Positions 7,568-15,240 of a stretch of DNA of 64,000 nt are shown one piece after another. The stretch comes from Flavobacterium sp. DG2-3 (GTDB taxonomy: Bacteria; Bacteroidota; Bacteroidia; Flavobacteriales; Flavobacteriaceae). The notes beneath the pieces are model-generated. The model was not told the origin of the DNA, ran no database searches, and saw nothing but the letters and a program-made list of their open reading frames with translations. The position numbers and the translations under genes were made by a program. The DNA lies in assembly GCF_030730925.1 (NCBI RefSeq), contig NZ_JAVAMB010000001.1:558001-622000 (forward strand). The letters run 5' to 3'. Position 1 is the stretch's first letter. Every line of letters begins with the position of its first letter.

Positions 7568-8878
7568 TTAAATATAAGATTTAAATTGTTTTAGTTTTCC
7601 TCTATTAGTTCTTTCTAAAACCGTTTTTCTGGTAAAAGTAAAGTTTAAGTTAGGTTCCAGATACAAACAAATCGCTTCTTCAATTTTTTGAATTTGTTCT
7701 GAAACTAATTCATTTTCAGAAATATATTCAATTTGAAAAGTATCTAACTTCGTTTGTTTGATGATAAATTCTTTTACATTTCCGTCGTCTTCAATAATGC
7801 TTTTGGTAACGTAATAAAACGTCAAGCCCGGAGATTTTTTCCCACTTGGCAAAATCGCAACGTCATTGGTTCTTCCAATTAATTTTTTAAGAATTGGTTT
7901 TTGTGAAGTACTTTTTTCATCCAAAATTCCTATGTCGCCAATTTCATATCTGATAAACGGATTTGCTTTATTGAATAAAGAAGTGATTACAATTTTGCCT
8001 TCCGTTCCATGTGGAACAGGATGATTATTTTCGTCTAGAATCTCAACAAAAAGAGTTTCAGCATTTACTTGCCATTCTTCTTGTGGGTTTTCAAAAGCAA
8101 TTAAATCAAGTTCAGAAGCGCCATATTCATTAATGATTGGAATCCCGAATTGTTTTTCTAAGAGTTTTTTATCTGATTCAAAAAGCATTTCCGAAGTGAC
8201 AAAACAAGCTTTTAGAGTTGGACAAATTTCTTTTAAAATGATATTTTTTCTTTCTAAATATTTAGCAAACAAAACGATAGAACTGGTATATCCGTTGAGG
8301 TAATCGAATTTTTTGGTCTTGAATTTTTCAAGAAATTTTTCAAGAATTTCATCAGATAAATCAAAAACAGGAAAACGATAACGATGCGTTAGAAAATCCT
8401 TGAATCGCTCTTTTCGATATCCAATAAAATCCATAGGAATTCCATAAAAACGTGCTTGGTAAGAATGATTAAAATCAATTCCAAACCAGCCAAAACGCAT
8501 AATATTTGATGCCCAAGTCAGAGCATGTGAATATTTGTCTTTGGCAAAAACAAAAGGAGTTCCACTTGATCCTGAAGTTTTGTTGAGGTAAACATTTTCT
8601 ATAGTATAGCCTTTAGAAAGCCTTTTTTCAAGTGGTTTTTGAAGATTTTGTTTGTTTAGAATAGGAAGATCTTCCCATTTTTCTACAATTTTATTGCCAA
8701 TCAATTCGTTATAAAAAGGATTATTTTTTAGATGAAAATCAACAATTTCTTTCTTTTTATTTTCAAGAAAAACTGCAAATTCTTCTTCGGAGAAATGAAC
8801 AATTTTATCCAACTCAGCTTTGGCTTTCTTTATCGGAAAACCATTTAGTTGTAGTGAAATATCAAAGAGTCGAATCAT
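7568..8878 (-). CDS. CapK/PaaK-family adenylate-forming enzyme
   Basis: This 436-aa protein belongs to the phenylacetate-CoA ligase-like CapK family. It has the phosphate-binding loop NKTSGSSGTPF (about residues 108-118), YGASE (A5-like), RYEIGDIG (with the ribose-binding Asp), and a C-terminal lysine region RTNRGKLKQFKSYI. Such proteins activate a carboxylic acid with ATP; members sit in capsule or exopolysaccharide loci, but the substrate is generally unknown. Unusually, its ATG overlaps the TAA of the HigA-type antitoxin (TAATG), making it the third gene of a higBA operon. It ends about 40 nt before the ORF6N gene. Confidence 0.82.
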   Translation of the reverse strand: MIRLFDISLQLNGFPIKKAKAELDKIVHFSEEEFAVFLENKKKEIVDFHLKNNPFYNELIGNKIVEKWEDLPILNKQNLQKPLEKRLSKGYTIENVYLNKTSGSSGTPFVFAKDKYSHALTWASNIMRFGWFGIDFNHSYQARFYGIPMDFIGYRKERFKDFLTHRYRFPVFDLSDEILEKFLEKFKTKKFDYLNGYTSSIVLFAKYLERKNIILKEICPTLKACFVTSEMLFESDKKLLEKQFGIPIINEYGASELDLIAFENPQEEWQVNAETLFVEILDENNHPVPHGTEGKIVITSLFNKANPFIRYEIGDIGILDEKSTSQKPILKKLIGRTNDVAILPSGKKSPGLTFYYVTKSIIEDDGNVKEFIIKQTKLDTFQIEYISENELVSEQIQKIEEAICLYLEPNLNFTFTRKTVLERTNRGKLKQFKSYI

Positions 8879-9183
8879 TAAATGGCTTCTTTAATATCGT
8901 CATAGGGCTTGATTGATCTCAATTCCTGACCTTTAATAGTTTCTTCTTCTTCAATATCAAAATCATCTTGAAGACCCAGCCAGAATTTAGCAGAATTTCC
9001 AAAATATTGACTTAAACGTAAAGCAGTATCAGCAGTAATTCTGCGATTTCCTTTAATAATTTCTGATATTCTTGTTTGAGGAATTTTTAATTCTTTTGAT
9101 AAACGATAAGGCGTAATATTTAACGGAGTTAAAAATTCTTCTGATAGAATTTCACCAGGATGTATGTTTTTTAATTTTTCCAT
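8878..9183 (-). CDS. higA: HigA-family antitoxin (HTH, XRE type)
   Basis: The 101-aa product has the HigA/VapI layout: the N-terminal NIHPGEILSEEFLTPLNITPYRLSKEL signature, an XRE helix-turn-helix (about residues 25-75, including PQTRISEIIKGNRRITADTALRLSQYF), then the FWLGLQDDFDIEE tail. It would neutralise the adjacent HigB toxin and repress the operon. It lies 12 nt downstream of higB, the inverted toxin-first order usual for hig systems. The gene stop overlaps the start of the CapK-like gene. Confidence 0.92.
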   Translation of the reverse strand: MEKLKNIHPGEILSEEFLTPLNITPYRLSKELKIPQTRISEIIKGNRRITADTALRLSQYFGNSAKFWLGLQDDFDIEEEETIKGQELRSIKPYDDIKEAI

Positions 9184-9195
9184 TTCTTTAATTTT

Positions 9196-9477
9196 TTAAT
9201 GATAATCTACAATTTCTACGTTTGAAGCATTTCCATTTTCCCAACAAAAAATTATTCGCCATTGGCTGTTAATTCTAATACTATAAAATTCTTTAAGATT
9301 CCCAGAAAGTTTCTCTAGCCGATTAGAAGGTGGGATTCTCAAATCAGCAATATTCTGCGAGTTATTAAGCATTCTAAGTTTTCTTCTTCCAATCTGTTGT
9401 ATTTCTATTGAAGGCTTTTTGACAACAATACCGTTCCAAATTTTTTCAGTGTCTTTAGATCCAAATGAAATTATCAT
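9196..9477 (-). CDS. higB: HigB-family toxin (RelE/ParE superfamily mRNA interferase)
   Basis: This 93-aa protein matches HigB: KDTEKIWNG near the N-terminus, RRKLRMLNNSQNIADLRIPPSNRLEKLSG in the middle, and a C-terminal YSIRINSQWRIIFCWENGNASNVEIVDYH carrying the conserved RINxQWRI and VEIVDYH strands. HigB toxins cleave translating mRNA in a ribosome-dependent way. The predicted promoter and an operator-like dyad lie just upstream. All expected motifs are intact, so the toxin is probably functional. Confidence 0.93.
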   Translation of the reverse strand: MIISFGSKDTEKIWNGIVVKKPSIEIQQIGRRKLRMLNNSQNIADLRIPPSNRLEKLSGNLKEFYSIRINSQWRIIFCWENGNASNVEIVDYH

Positions 9478-9484
9478 ACCTTTC

Positions 9485-9497
9485 GCATTACTAACGC
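9485..9497 (-). promoter_or_regulatory. Operator-like dyad ahead of higBA
   Basis: GCGTTAGTAATGC is a 13-nt imperfect palindrome (one mismatched pair) lying between the -7 element and the higB ATG. This is where an HTH antitoxin operator would be expected. Assignment to HigA binding is inferred from position only. Confidence 0.45.
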
Positions 9498-9505
9498 CAA
9501 AGGTA
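9498..9505 (-). promoter_or_regulatory. -7 promoter element of higBA
   Basis: TACCTTTG on the minus strand, 20 nt before the higB ATG, matches TAnnTTTG. It lies in the short divergent region shared with purD. Confidence 0.55.
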
Positions 9506-9540
9506 GGTAAAATAAATTATTATTTAAGGTTAAAACCCAC

Positions 9541-9548
9541 TATTTTTG
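9541..9548 (+). promoter_or_regulatory. -7 promoter element of purD
   Basis: TATTTTTG matches TAnnTTTG and ends 25 nt before the purD ATG. No purine operator motif was recognised. Confidence 0.55.
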
Positions 9549-9573
9549 CACCACAACTAAATACAACAACACC

Positions 9574-10848
9574 ATGACAATTTTACTATTGGGATCAGGC
9601 GGAAGGGAACATGCATTTGCATGGAAAATGACTCAGAGTCCGCTTTGCGAAAAACTTTTTGTAGTACCTGGAAATGCAGGAACTGCTGCAATTGCTGAAA
9701 ACGTTGCCATTTCTGCAACAGATTTTGAAGCAGTAAAAGCATTAGTGCTGAAAGAAAATATAAGTTTAGTAGTCGTAGGACCAGAAGATCCGTTGGTAAA
9801 AGGTATTTACGATTATTTTAAAAATGACGAAAGTTTAAAACATATTCCGGTTATTGGACCGTCTAAATTAGGTGCACAATTGGAGGGAAGTAAAGAATTT
9901 GCTAAAGAATTCTTGATGAAACATAATATTCCGACTGCAGCTTATGATAGTTTTACAGCTGAAACGGTTGAAAAAGGATGTGAGTTTTTAGAAACTTTAC
10001 AGCCTCCATACGTTTTAAAAGCAGACGGATTAGCAGCTGGAAAAGGGGTTTTGATTATTCAAGATCTTGAAGAAGCAAAAACGGAATTAAGAAACATGCT
10101 GGTTCACGCAAAATTCGGTACAGCAAGTTCTAAAGTTGTTATCGAAGAATTCTTGGATGGAATCGAATTAAGCTGTTTCGTTTTAACTGATGGTAAAAGC
10201 TATAAAATTCTTCCGACGGCAAAAGATTACAAACGTATTGGAGAAGGAGATACAGGTTTAAACACAGGCGGAATGGGAGCAGTTTCTCCAGTTCCTTATG
10301 TTGATGCAGTTTTAATGGAAAAAATTGAAACTCGTATTGTAAAACCAACAATCGAAGGTTTCCAAAAAGATGGAATCGAGTACAAAGGTTTTGTTTTCAT
10401 CGGTTTAATCAATGTAAAAGGAGAACCAATCGTTATTGAGTACAACGTAAGAATGGGTGACCCTGAAACCGAAGTTGTGGTTCCGAGATTAAAGTCAGAT
10501 TTAGTTGAATTGTTTTTATCTGTTGCAGATCAAAAGTTAGGAGATTTTAATCTGGAAGTTGATCCAAGAAGTGCTACAACGATAATGGTTGTTTCTGGCG
10601 GATATCCTGAAGATTTTGAAAAAGGAAAAGTAATTTCTGGTTTAGAAAATGTTACAGATTCTATTGTTTTTCATGCAGGAACAAAATTAGATAATGGAAA
10701 TGTCGTTACTAATGGAGGACGTGTAATTGCTGTAACTTCTTATGGAGATAATTTCCAGGAGGCCATAAAAAAATCTTACCAAAACATAGATAAACTAAGC
10801 TTTGATAAGATGTATTTTAGAAAAGATATTGGCTTCGATCTAATTTAA
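9574..10848 (+). CDS. purD: Phosphoribosylamine-glycine ligase (GAR synthetase)
   Basis: The 424-aa protein is a complete PurD. It has an N-terminal domain (ILLLGSGGREHA, FVVPGNAGTAA, GPEDPLV), then an ATP-grasp domain (LKADGLAAGKGV near residues 148-159, VIEEFLDGIELS, GGMGAVSPVPY, the metal site EYNVRMGDPETE), and a C-terminal domain with VVSGGYP and GGRVIAVT. It ligates glycine to 5-phosphoribosylamine in de novo purine synthesis, in the cytoplasm. The gene stands alone between divergent higBA and a bidirectional terminator; other pur genes are not in the window. Length is typical. Confidence 0.97.
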   Translation: MTILLLGSGGREHAFAWKMTQSPLCEKLFVVPGNAGTAAIAENVAISATDFEAVKALVLKENISLVVVGPEDPLVKGIYDYFKNDESLKHIPVIGPSKLGAQLEGSKEFAKEFLMKHNIPTAAYDSFTAETVEKGCEFLETLQPPYVLKADGLAAGKGVLIIQDLEEAKTELRNMLVHAKFGTASSKVVIEEFLDGIELSCFVLTDGKSYKILPTAKDYKRIGEGDTGLNTGGMGAVSPVPYVDAVLMEKIETRIVKPTIEGFQKDGIEYKGFVFIGLINVKGEPIVIEYNVRMGDPETEVVVPRLKSDLVELFLSVADQKLGDFNLEVDPRSATTIMVVSGGYPEDFEKGKVISGLENVTDSIVFHAGTKLDNGNVVTNGGRVIAVTSYGDNFQEAIKKSYQNIDKLSFDKMYFRKDIGFDLI

Positions 10849-10860
10849 AAATAAAACAGA

Positions 10861-10885
10861 CCAACCCTTTTAATTAAGGGTTTGG
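10861..10885. terminator. Bidirectional terminator after purD
   Basis: CCAACCCTT pairs with AAGGGTTTGG (one bulged base) around TTAATT and is followed by a TTTTTATTTT tract. It lies between convergent purD and the DUF6341 gene. Confidence 0.8.
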
Positions 10886-10888
10886 TTT

Positions 10889-11119
10889 TTATTTTAAAAA
10901 TGAATGAGCTGTTGTATCTTGGTTTTCTGTTCCAGCATCATCAAAAATGCGTAATTGTTTAATCCAATATACGATTGCTACAGAGCAGATGATCATAAAA
11001 ATCCAGTTGATAGTGTTTGCACCAAACCATGTAATTAATTCCAAACGACGTAAAAAGTCAAGAGGAGCAAACAAAATGTTAACGAATAGGTATTGAATTC
11101 CTTCGAAAAAAGCTGTCAT
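10889..11119 (-). CDS. Small DUF6341-like membrane protein
   Basis: This 76-aa protein has a membrane-proximal N-terminus (FFEGIQYLFVNILFAPLDFLRRLELITWFGAN) and one clear transmembrane helix (INWIFMIICSVAIVYWI), then a short polar tail ending AHSFLK. I recognise the FAPLDFLR...WFGANTINWIF pattern as the flavobacterial DUF6341 family, whose function is unknown. In related genomes it sits, as here, close to a DUF6427 membrane protein and upp. The family name is from memory. Confidence 0.75.
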   Translation of the reverse strand: MTAFFEGIQYLFVNILFAPLDFLRRLELITWFGANTINWIFMIICSVAIVYWIKQLRIFDDAGTENQDTTAHSFLK

Positions 11120-11260
11120 AATTTTAAAAATTATATGTTATTTATTGTTGTGTAATGCCTTGAAGATAAAATTCGGCGAACCAAATCTTTTTTCAACTTG
11201 TTAGGTTTTTCCTTTTAAACAAGTAGTATCTTTACAATCACAAAAGTATAAAATATCCTT

Positions 11261-12190
11261 ATGATAACAAGTGTTTTTAAAAAATCTACGCCATTAAATT
11301 ATTCATTGGTTGTAATTTTAATACTGGTTTTCTTTTTTATGTTCCAAATTAAAGACCCTTCTTGGGTTACTTCTTATTTTTTGGCTTTCCAAAAAGTGAG
11401 TTTATTATGCTTTATTTTGGCTTCTTTTTTTATGATTAATTTTATTGTAAAAAAGAACGGACTCAGTAAAGACAATGGTTACGCGATACTTTTCTACTTA
11501 TTGTTCATTTTATTTTTTCCAACGATATTTAATAACCCAAATATTATATATGCCAATTTTTTCATTTTATTGGCACTTCGACGATTAATTTCGCTTCAAT
11601 CGTTAAAATCTTCGAAAGAAAAAATATTTGATGCGGCATTTTGGATTTTTGTAGCCTCTTTATTTCAATTTTGGAGCATTCTCTTCCTAATATTGGTTTA
11701 CATATCTATTGTTTTTCACGTTTCAAGAGATTATAGAAACTGGGTTTTGCCTTTTATAGCACTTTTGGCAGTAGCGATTTTATTTTACATGACATCTTTA
11801 ATTATAAATCTCGATGCCGTAGCTTTCATTCAAGAAAGAGCTGTTGTTGATTTTAGAATTGATTATTTTAAGAATAATTACGAAAACGCAGCACTTTCAA
11901 TCTACACTGCAGTTGCTTTATTTTTTGTTACTTCGATGTTAATGACTTTATCAAACAGACCGCAAATTGTACATTCTTCGTATAAGAAAATTGTGGCTTG
12001 TTTTTTTATAGCGGCTTTTGTATACATCATTTCGCCAAATAAAAGCAATGATTTATTATTGTTTAGCATTGCCCCATTAACTATTATGGCAACGAGTCAT
12101 GTAGAATATATGCAGCAAAAACTGAATAACGAAATTGTATATTACACCTTGATTGTGTGTAGTTTATTTACTTTTTTCTCTCAATTATAA
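11261..12190 (+). CDS. Polytopic membrane protein, DUF6427-like
   Basis: This 309-aa protein has about nine or ten hydrophobic helices, including NYSLVVILILVFFFMFQI, the NPNIIYANFFILLALRRLISL region and ILFLILVYISIVFHV. The R-R-L-I-S motif after a helix is typical of the flavobacterial DUF6427 family. No catalytic motif is visible. The 3' end overlaps the convergent upp gene by 6 nt with no room for a terminator. It may act with the neighbouring small DUF6341-like membrane protein, judged only by recurring adjacency. Confidence 0.75.
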   Translation: MITSVFKKSTPLNYSLVVILILVFFFMFQIKDPSWVTSYFLAFQKVSLLCFILASFFMINFIVKKNGLSKDNGYAILFYLLFILFFPTIFNNPNIIYANFFILLALRRLISLQSLKSSKEKIFDAAFWIFVASLFQFWSILFLILVYISIVFHVSRDYRNWVLPFIALLAVAILFYMTSLIINLDAVAFIQERAVVDFRIDYFKNNYENAALSIYTAVALFFVTSMLMTLSNRPQIVHSSYKKIVACFFIAAFVYIISPNKSNDLLLFSIAPLTIMATSHVEYMQQKLNNEIVYYTLIVCSLFTFFSQL

Positions 12191-12838
12191 TTTACTTCCG
12201 TAAGCAAGATCGCCAGCGTCGCCAAGTCCAGGAACAATATAATTTTTCTCATTTAGTTTTTCGTCCAAAGAGGCAACCCATAAATGGCAGTTTTCTGGAA
12301 GATTTTTTTCTAGGTGAGCAATACCTTCAGGAGCAGCAATAACTACAACAATATGAATTTCTGTTGGAGTAGCATTTTCGACTAATTTTTTATGAACTGC
12401 CACAATCGATTGGCCAGTGGCAAGCATTGGGTCAAGAAGTAAAACCGTTTTGTTGTTTAAATCTGAAATTGCTTGATATTCAACTCGAATTTCAAATTCA
12501 TCGTCATTGTTTGGATGGAATCTGCAAGCAGAAACAAAACTGTTTTCTGCGTGATCAAAATAATTTAGAAAACCGTTATGAAGCGGCAGTCCGGCTCTTA
12601 AAATAGGGCATAAAACTAAATCGGCATCAATTTCTGTTGTCTTCTTAATTCCCAGAGGAGTCTGGATTTCAATCTGTTTATAAGGTAAAATTTTGCTCAA
12701 TTCATAAGCCATAATTTCGCCAATGCGCTCAATATTTCTGCGAAAGCGCATACTGTCGTTTTGAACATCTACATTTCGGATCTGTCCTAAAAAATGATTT
12801 AACACACTGTTGTTCTCAGAGATATAATGGATTTTCAT
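12185..12838 (-). CDS. upp: Uracil phosphoribosyltransferase
   Basis: The 217-aa protein is a Upp-type UPRTase. The N-terminal RNxxxxSMRFRRNIERIGEIMAYE region, the CPILRAGLPLHNGF segment, the PRPP loop VLLLDPMLATGQSI (residues about 131-144) and the C-terminal NYIVPGLGDAGDLAYG uracil-binding flap are all present. It salvages uracil to UMP using PRPP. The gene is monocistronic and overlaps the 3' end of the DUF6427-like gene. Confidence 0.95.
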   Translation of the reverse strand: MKIHYISENNSVLNHFLGQIRNVDVQNDSMRFRRNIERIGEIMAYELSKILPYKQIEIQTPLGIKKTTEIDADLVLCPILRAGLPLHNGFLNYFDHAENSFVSACRFHPNNDDEFEIRVEYQAISDLNNKTVLLLDPMLATGQSIVAVHKKLVENATPTEIHIVVVIAAPEGIAHLEKNLPENCHLWVASLDEKLNEKNYIVPGLGDAGDLAYGSKL

Positions 12839-12895
12839 ACTATTTTTTTAGAAGATCAATTGTTTTTTATGAATAATTGAAAAATTAACGCTTTT

Positions 12896-12928
12896 TTTGA
12901 AAGTATAAAAGTATAAAAAGTATCTTTG
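12896..12928 (+). promoter_or_regulatory. Promoter of the DUF4254-GT9 operon
   Basis: TTTG (12896-12899), a 21-nt spacer and TATCTTTG (12921-12928) match the Bacteroidetes promoter. It overlaps an in-frame TTG at 12926, so translation must start downstream, at the ATG at 12950. Confidence 0.6.
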
Positions 12929-12949
12929 TTTAGTAAAAAAAATAAAGAC

Positions 12950-13555
12950 ATGTTTTCAAAATTAGCATATTCTGTTTTCGAACAAAGCATCAAAGATTAT
13001 CATCAATTTGATAATGTAGATCAGCCAATCAATAATCCTTATCCAAAAGATAAGTTCGAGCATTTGTTATATCTTAAAAACTGGATTGACACCGTTCAAT
13101 GGCATTTTGAAGATATTATTCGTGATCCGCAGATTGATCCAGTTGCGGCATTAACTTTAAAAAGAAGAATCGACGCATCAAATCAGGAACGTACTGATAT
13201 GGTGGAATATATTGATAGTTACTTTTTACAAAAATACAGTAATGTAAAAGTAAAAGACGGAGCAAAAATCAATTCTGAAAGTCCAGCTTGGGCATTTGAC
13301 AGATTGTCTATTTTAGCTTTAAAAATTTATCACATGCATGAAGAAGCAACTCGTGCAGAGGCTTCTCAGGAGCATAGAGATAAATGTCAGGAAAAATTAA
13401 ACATTCTTTTAGAACAAAGAACAGATTTATCTACAGCAATTGAAGAATTACTGACAGATATTGAAAACGGAGATAAATTCATGAAAGTGTACAAACAAAT
13501 GAAAATGTACAACGACGATGAATTGAACCCAGTTTTATATCAAAACAAAAAATAA
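12950..13555 (+). CDS. DUF4254 domain-containing protein
   Basis: The 201-aa protein is almost entirely alpha-helical and matches the DUF4254 family, with the sequences HFEDIIRDPQIDP, LKRRIDASNQERTDMVEYID and SPAWAFDRLSILALKIYHM. Function is unknown. It is the first gene of an operon with a GT9 heptosyltransferase-like gene one base downstream; the same pair is common in flavobacteria, suggesting a role linked to lipopolysaccharide assembly. I chose the ATG at 12950 because an upstream in-frame TTG lies within the promoter -7 element. Confidence 0.83.
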   Translation: MFSKLAYSVFEQSIKDYHQFDNVDQPINNPYPKDKFEHLLYLKNWIDTVQWHFEDIIRDPQIDPVAALTLKRRIDASNQERTDMVEYIDSYFLQKYSNVKVKDGAKINSESPAWAFDRLSILALKIYHMHEEATRAEASQEHRDKCQEKLNILLEQRTDLSTAIEELLTDIENGDKFMKVYKQMKMYNDDELNPVLYQNKK

Positions 13556-13556
13556 T

Positions 13557-14603
13557 TTGGCAGACTTGTCTAGCAAAATTAAGCATATAGCCGTCATGAG
13601 ACTATCCGCAATGGGAGATGTCGCCATGACGGTTCCTGTTTTACGCGCTTTTGTAAAACAATATCCAAACGTGAAATTGACGGTTATCTCACGTCCTTTT
13701 TTCAAACCATTTTTTGACGGAATTCCCAATCTTGATTTTTTTGCTTTTGACGAAAAAGAAAGACATAAAGGTTTTCCAGGACTTTTGAAGTTATATTCTG
13801 ATGTAAAAAAACTCAAAATAGATGCTTTTGCAGATCTTCATAATGTGTTGAGATCTAAGATTGTGAGTTTGCTTTTCGCTTTAAGCGGAAAAAAAAGAGC
13901 AACGGTTGACAAAGGAAGAGAAGAAAAAAAAGAATTAACTCGATCTGAAAATAAGATTTTCAAACAACTGCCAACGATGTTTGAAAGACACGCAAAATTG
14001 TTTGAAGAACTGGGTTTTCCGTTAGATTTATCAAATCCGACTTTTCCTGAAAAAGCAATTTTAAGTTCGGAAATTTTAGAAATTATCGGAAACAAAAACC
14101 AAAAATTAATCGGAATTGCTCCTTTTGCTCAATACGATTCTAAGGTTTATCCGTTAGATTTGATGAAAGAAGTAATTGCAAAACTGGCTCAAAATTCGTC
14201 GTACAAAATTTTACTTTTTGGCGGAGGAAAGAAAGAAATCGAAATTTTAGATTCAATTTCGCAACCCTTTGAAAATGTAATTAATATGGCTGGGAAAATC
14301 AAATTTCAGCAGGAATTACAGTTAATCAGCAACCTTGATGTGATGCTTTCTATGGATTCTGGAAACGCCCATATTGCAGCAATGTTGGGTGTAAAAGTAG
14401 TCACGCTTTGGGGCGCTACGCATCCGTTTGCGGGATTTTTACCATTCAACCAAAGCTTAGAAAACGCACTGACTTCAGACCGAAATCAATATCCGAAACT
14501 CCCAACTTCGGTTTATGGAAATAAGATTGTGGAAGGTTATGAGGATGCGATGAGAACTATTTTACCAGAAAATGTTGTTTCTAAAATTGAAGCACAAATT
14601 TAA
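13557..14603 (+). CDS. Glycosyltransferase family 9 (heptosyltransferase-like)
   Basis: This 348-aa GT-B protein has the GT9 hallmarks: the N-terminal HIAVMRLSAMGDVAMTVPVLRA, and in the C-terminal half IGIAPFAQYDSKVYP, LLFGGGKKEIE, INMAGKIKFQQELQLI and the SMDSGNAHIAAMLGVKVVTLWGATHPFAG donor-binding region. GT9 enzymes add heptose or related sugars to LPS core. Translation appears to start at a TTG one base after the DUF4254 stop; the next ATG (13595) would cut off the first beta strand. Cotranscribed with the DUF4254 gene. Confidence 0.88.
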   Translation: MADLSSKIKHIAVMRLSAMGDVAMTVPVLRAFVKQYPNVKLTVISRPFFKPFFDGIPNLDFFAFDEKERHKGFPGLLKLYSDVKKLKIDAFADLHNVLRSKIVSLLFALSGKKRATVDKGREEKKELTRSENKIFKQLPTMFERHAKLFEELGFPLDLSNPTFPEKAILSSEILEIIGNKNQKLIGIAPFAQYDSKVYPLDLMKEVIAKLAQNSSYKILLFGGGKKEIEILDSISQPFENVINMAGKIKFQQELQLISNLDVMLSMDSGNAHIAAMLGVKVVTLWGATHPFAGFLPFNQSLENALTSDRNQYPKLPTSVYGNKIVEGYEDAMRTILPENVVSKIEAQI

Positions 14604-14666
14604 ATTCCAATAGAAAGAAAAATTCCAGTAAAAAAAATTGCTTCGCCAGTTCGCTGTCGCTCGTGT

Positions 14667-14756
14667 CCAAATTCCAATTTGAAAATCTTTGCGAAAATCT
14701 TTGTCAAAGTTTTAAACTTTGACAAAGATAAACTCAAGTCAAAAATTGGAATTTGG
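14667..14756. repeat. Nested inverted repeat containing the CTTTGTCAAAG palindrome (copy 1)
   Basis: An outer 14-bp perfect stem (CCAAATTCCAATTT at 14667-14680 with its complement at 14743-14756) encloses a 29-nt palindrome at 14699-14727 with arms CTTTGTCAAAGTTT. The same palindrome recurs at 39328-39356 and 56753-56781. It lies between the convergent GT9 gene and the small hypothetical gene, so it may act in transcription termination. Confidence 0.85.
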
Positions 14757-14777
14757 AATTTTTGGATTGGAATTTAA

Positions 14778-15089
14778 CTATCCTATCCAAATCTTCTCCT
14801 CACGGCATCGGCTATGAATATATCGCTGTAAGTACGCAATAGTTGATTTATAATCTGGGGCATCATAGCCAAACCTTTCGTGCTCCATTTGTTCTTTGTC
14901 TAAAGCTTCGCAACCTTTTATAACTTCTTTAATCATGTCAATTAAAGCAAGTTCTTTATTCTCCGTTTTTTGAAATTTTAATTCTACAATTTCGTCTTGA
15001 AGTTCTTCACAATAAGAAACAAGTTGTTGTACTTCAGATTCTTCCAGAAGATCTCTATTATTTCTAAATATTTCTCGAATTGATTTCAT
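14778..15089 (-). CDS. Hypothetical helical protein (103 aa)
   Basis: This charged 103-aa protein is predicted to be helical: an N-terminal SIREIFRNNRDLLEESEVQQLVSYCEELQDEIVEL coiled-coil-like stretch, then a loop (HERFGYDAPDYKST) and a C-terminal helix ending SRCREEKIWIG. There is no signal peptide or transmembrane helix. I do not recognise a named family. The ORF is bracketed on both sides by related AT-rich inverted repeats (14667-14756 and 15180-15215). Codon use looks ordinary, so I take it as a real gene. Confidence 0.65.
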   Translation of the reverse strand: MKSIREIFRNNRDLLEESEVQQLVSYCEELQDEIVELKFQKTENKELALIDMIKEVIKGCEALDKEQMEHERFGYDAPDYKSTIAYLQRYIHSRCREEKIWIG

Positions 15090-15179
15090 AACATAAAATA
15101 AAATCCCAAATTTTTAAATTCCAAATCCCAAATGGAAAATGAAAACTTTGACAAAGATTATAAATTATCGATAAAAAAA

Positions 15180-15215
15180 ATTCCAAATCTCAATTTTAAC
15201 ATTGGAATTTGGAAT
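15180..15215. repeat. AT-rich inverted repeat 3' of the flavoprotein gene
   Basis: ATTCCAAATCTCAAT pairs with ATTGGAATTTGGAAT (two mismatches) around TTTAAC. It resembles the outer arms of the element at 14667-14756 and lies just after the stop of the reductase gene, so it is probably a 3' hairpin. Confidence 0.6.
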
Positions 15216-15240
15216 TTATATTTTTTTGGAATTTTACAAA

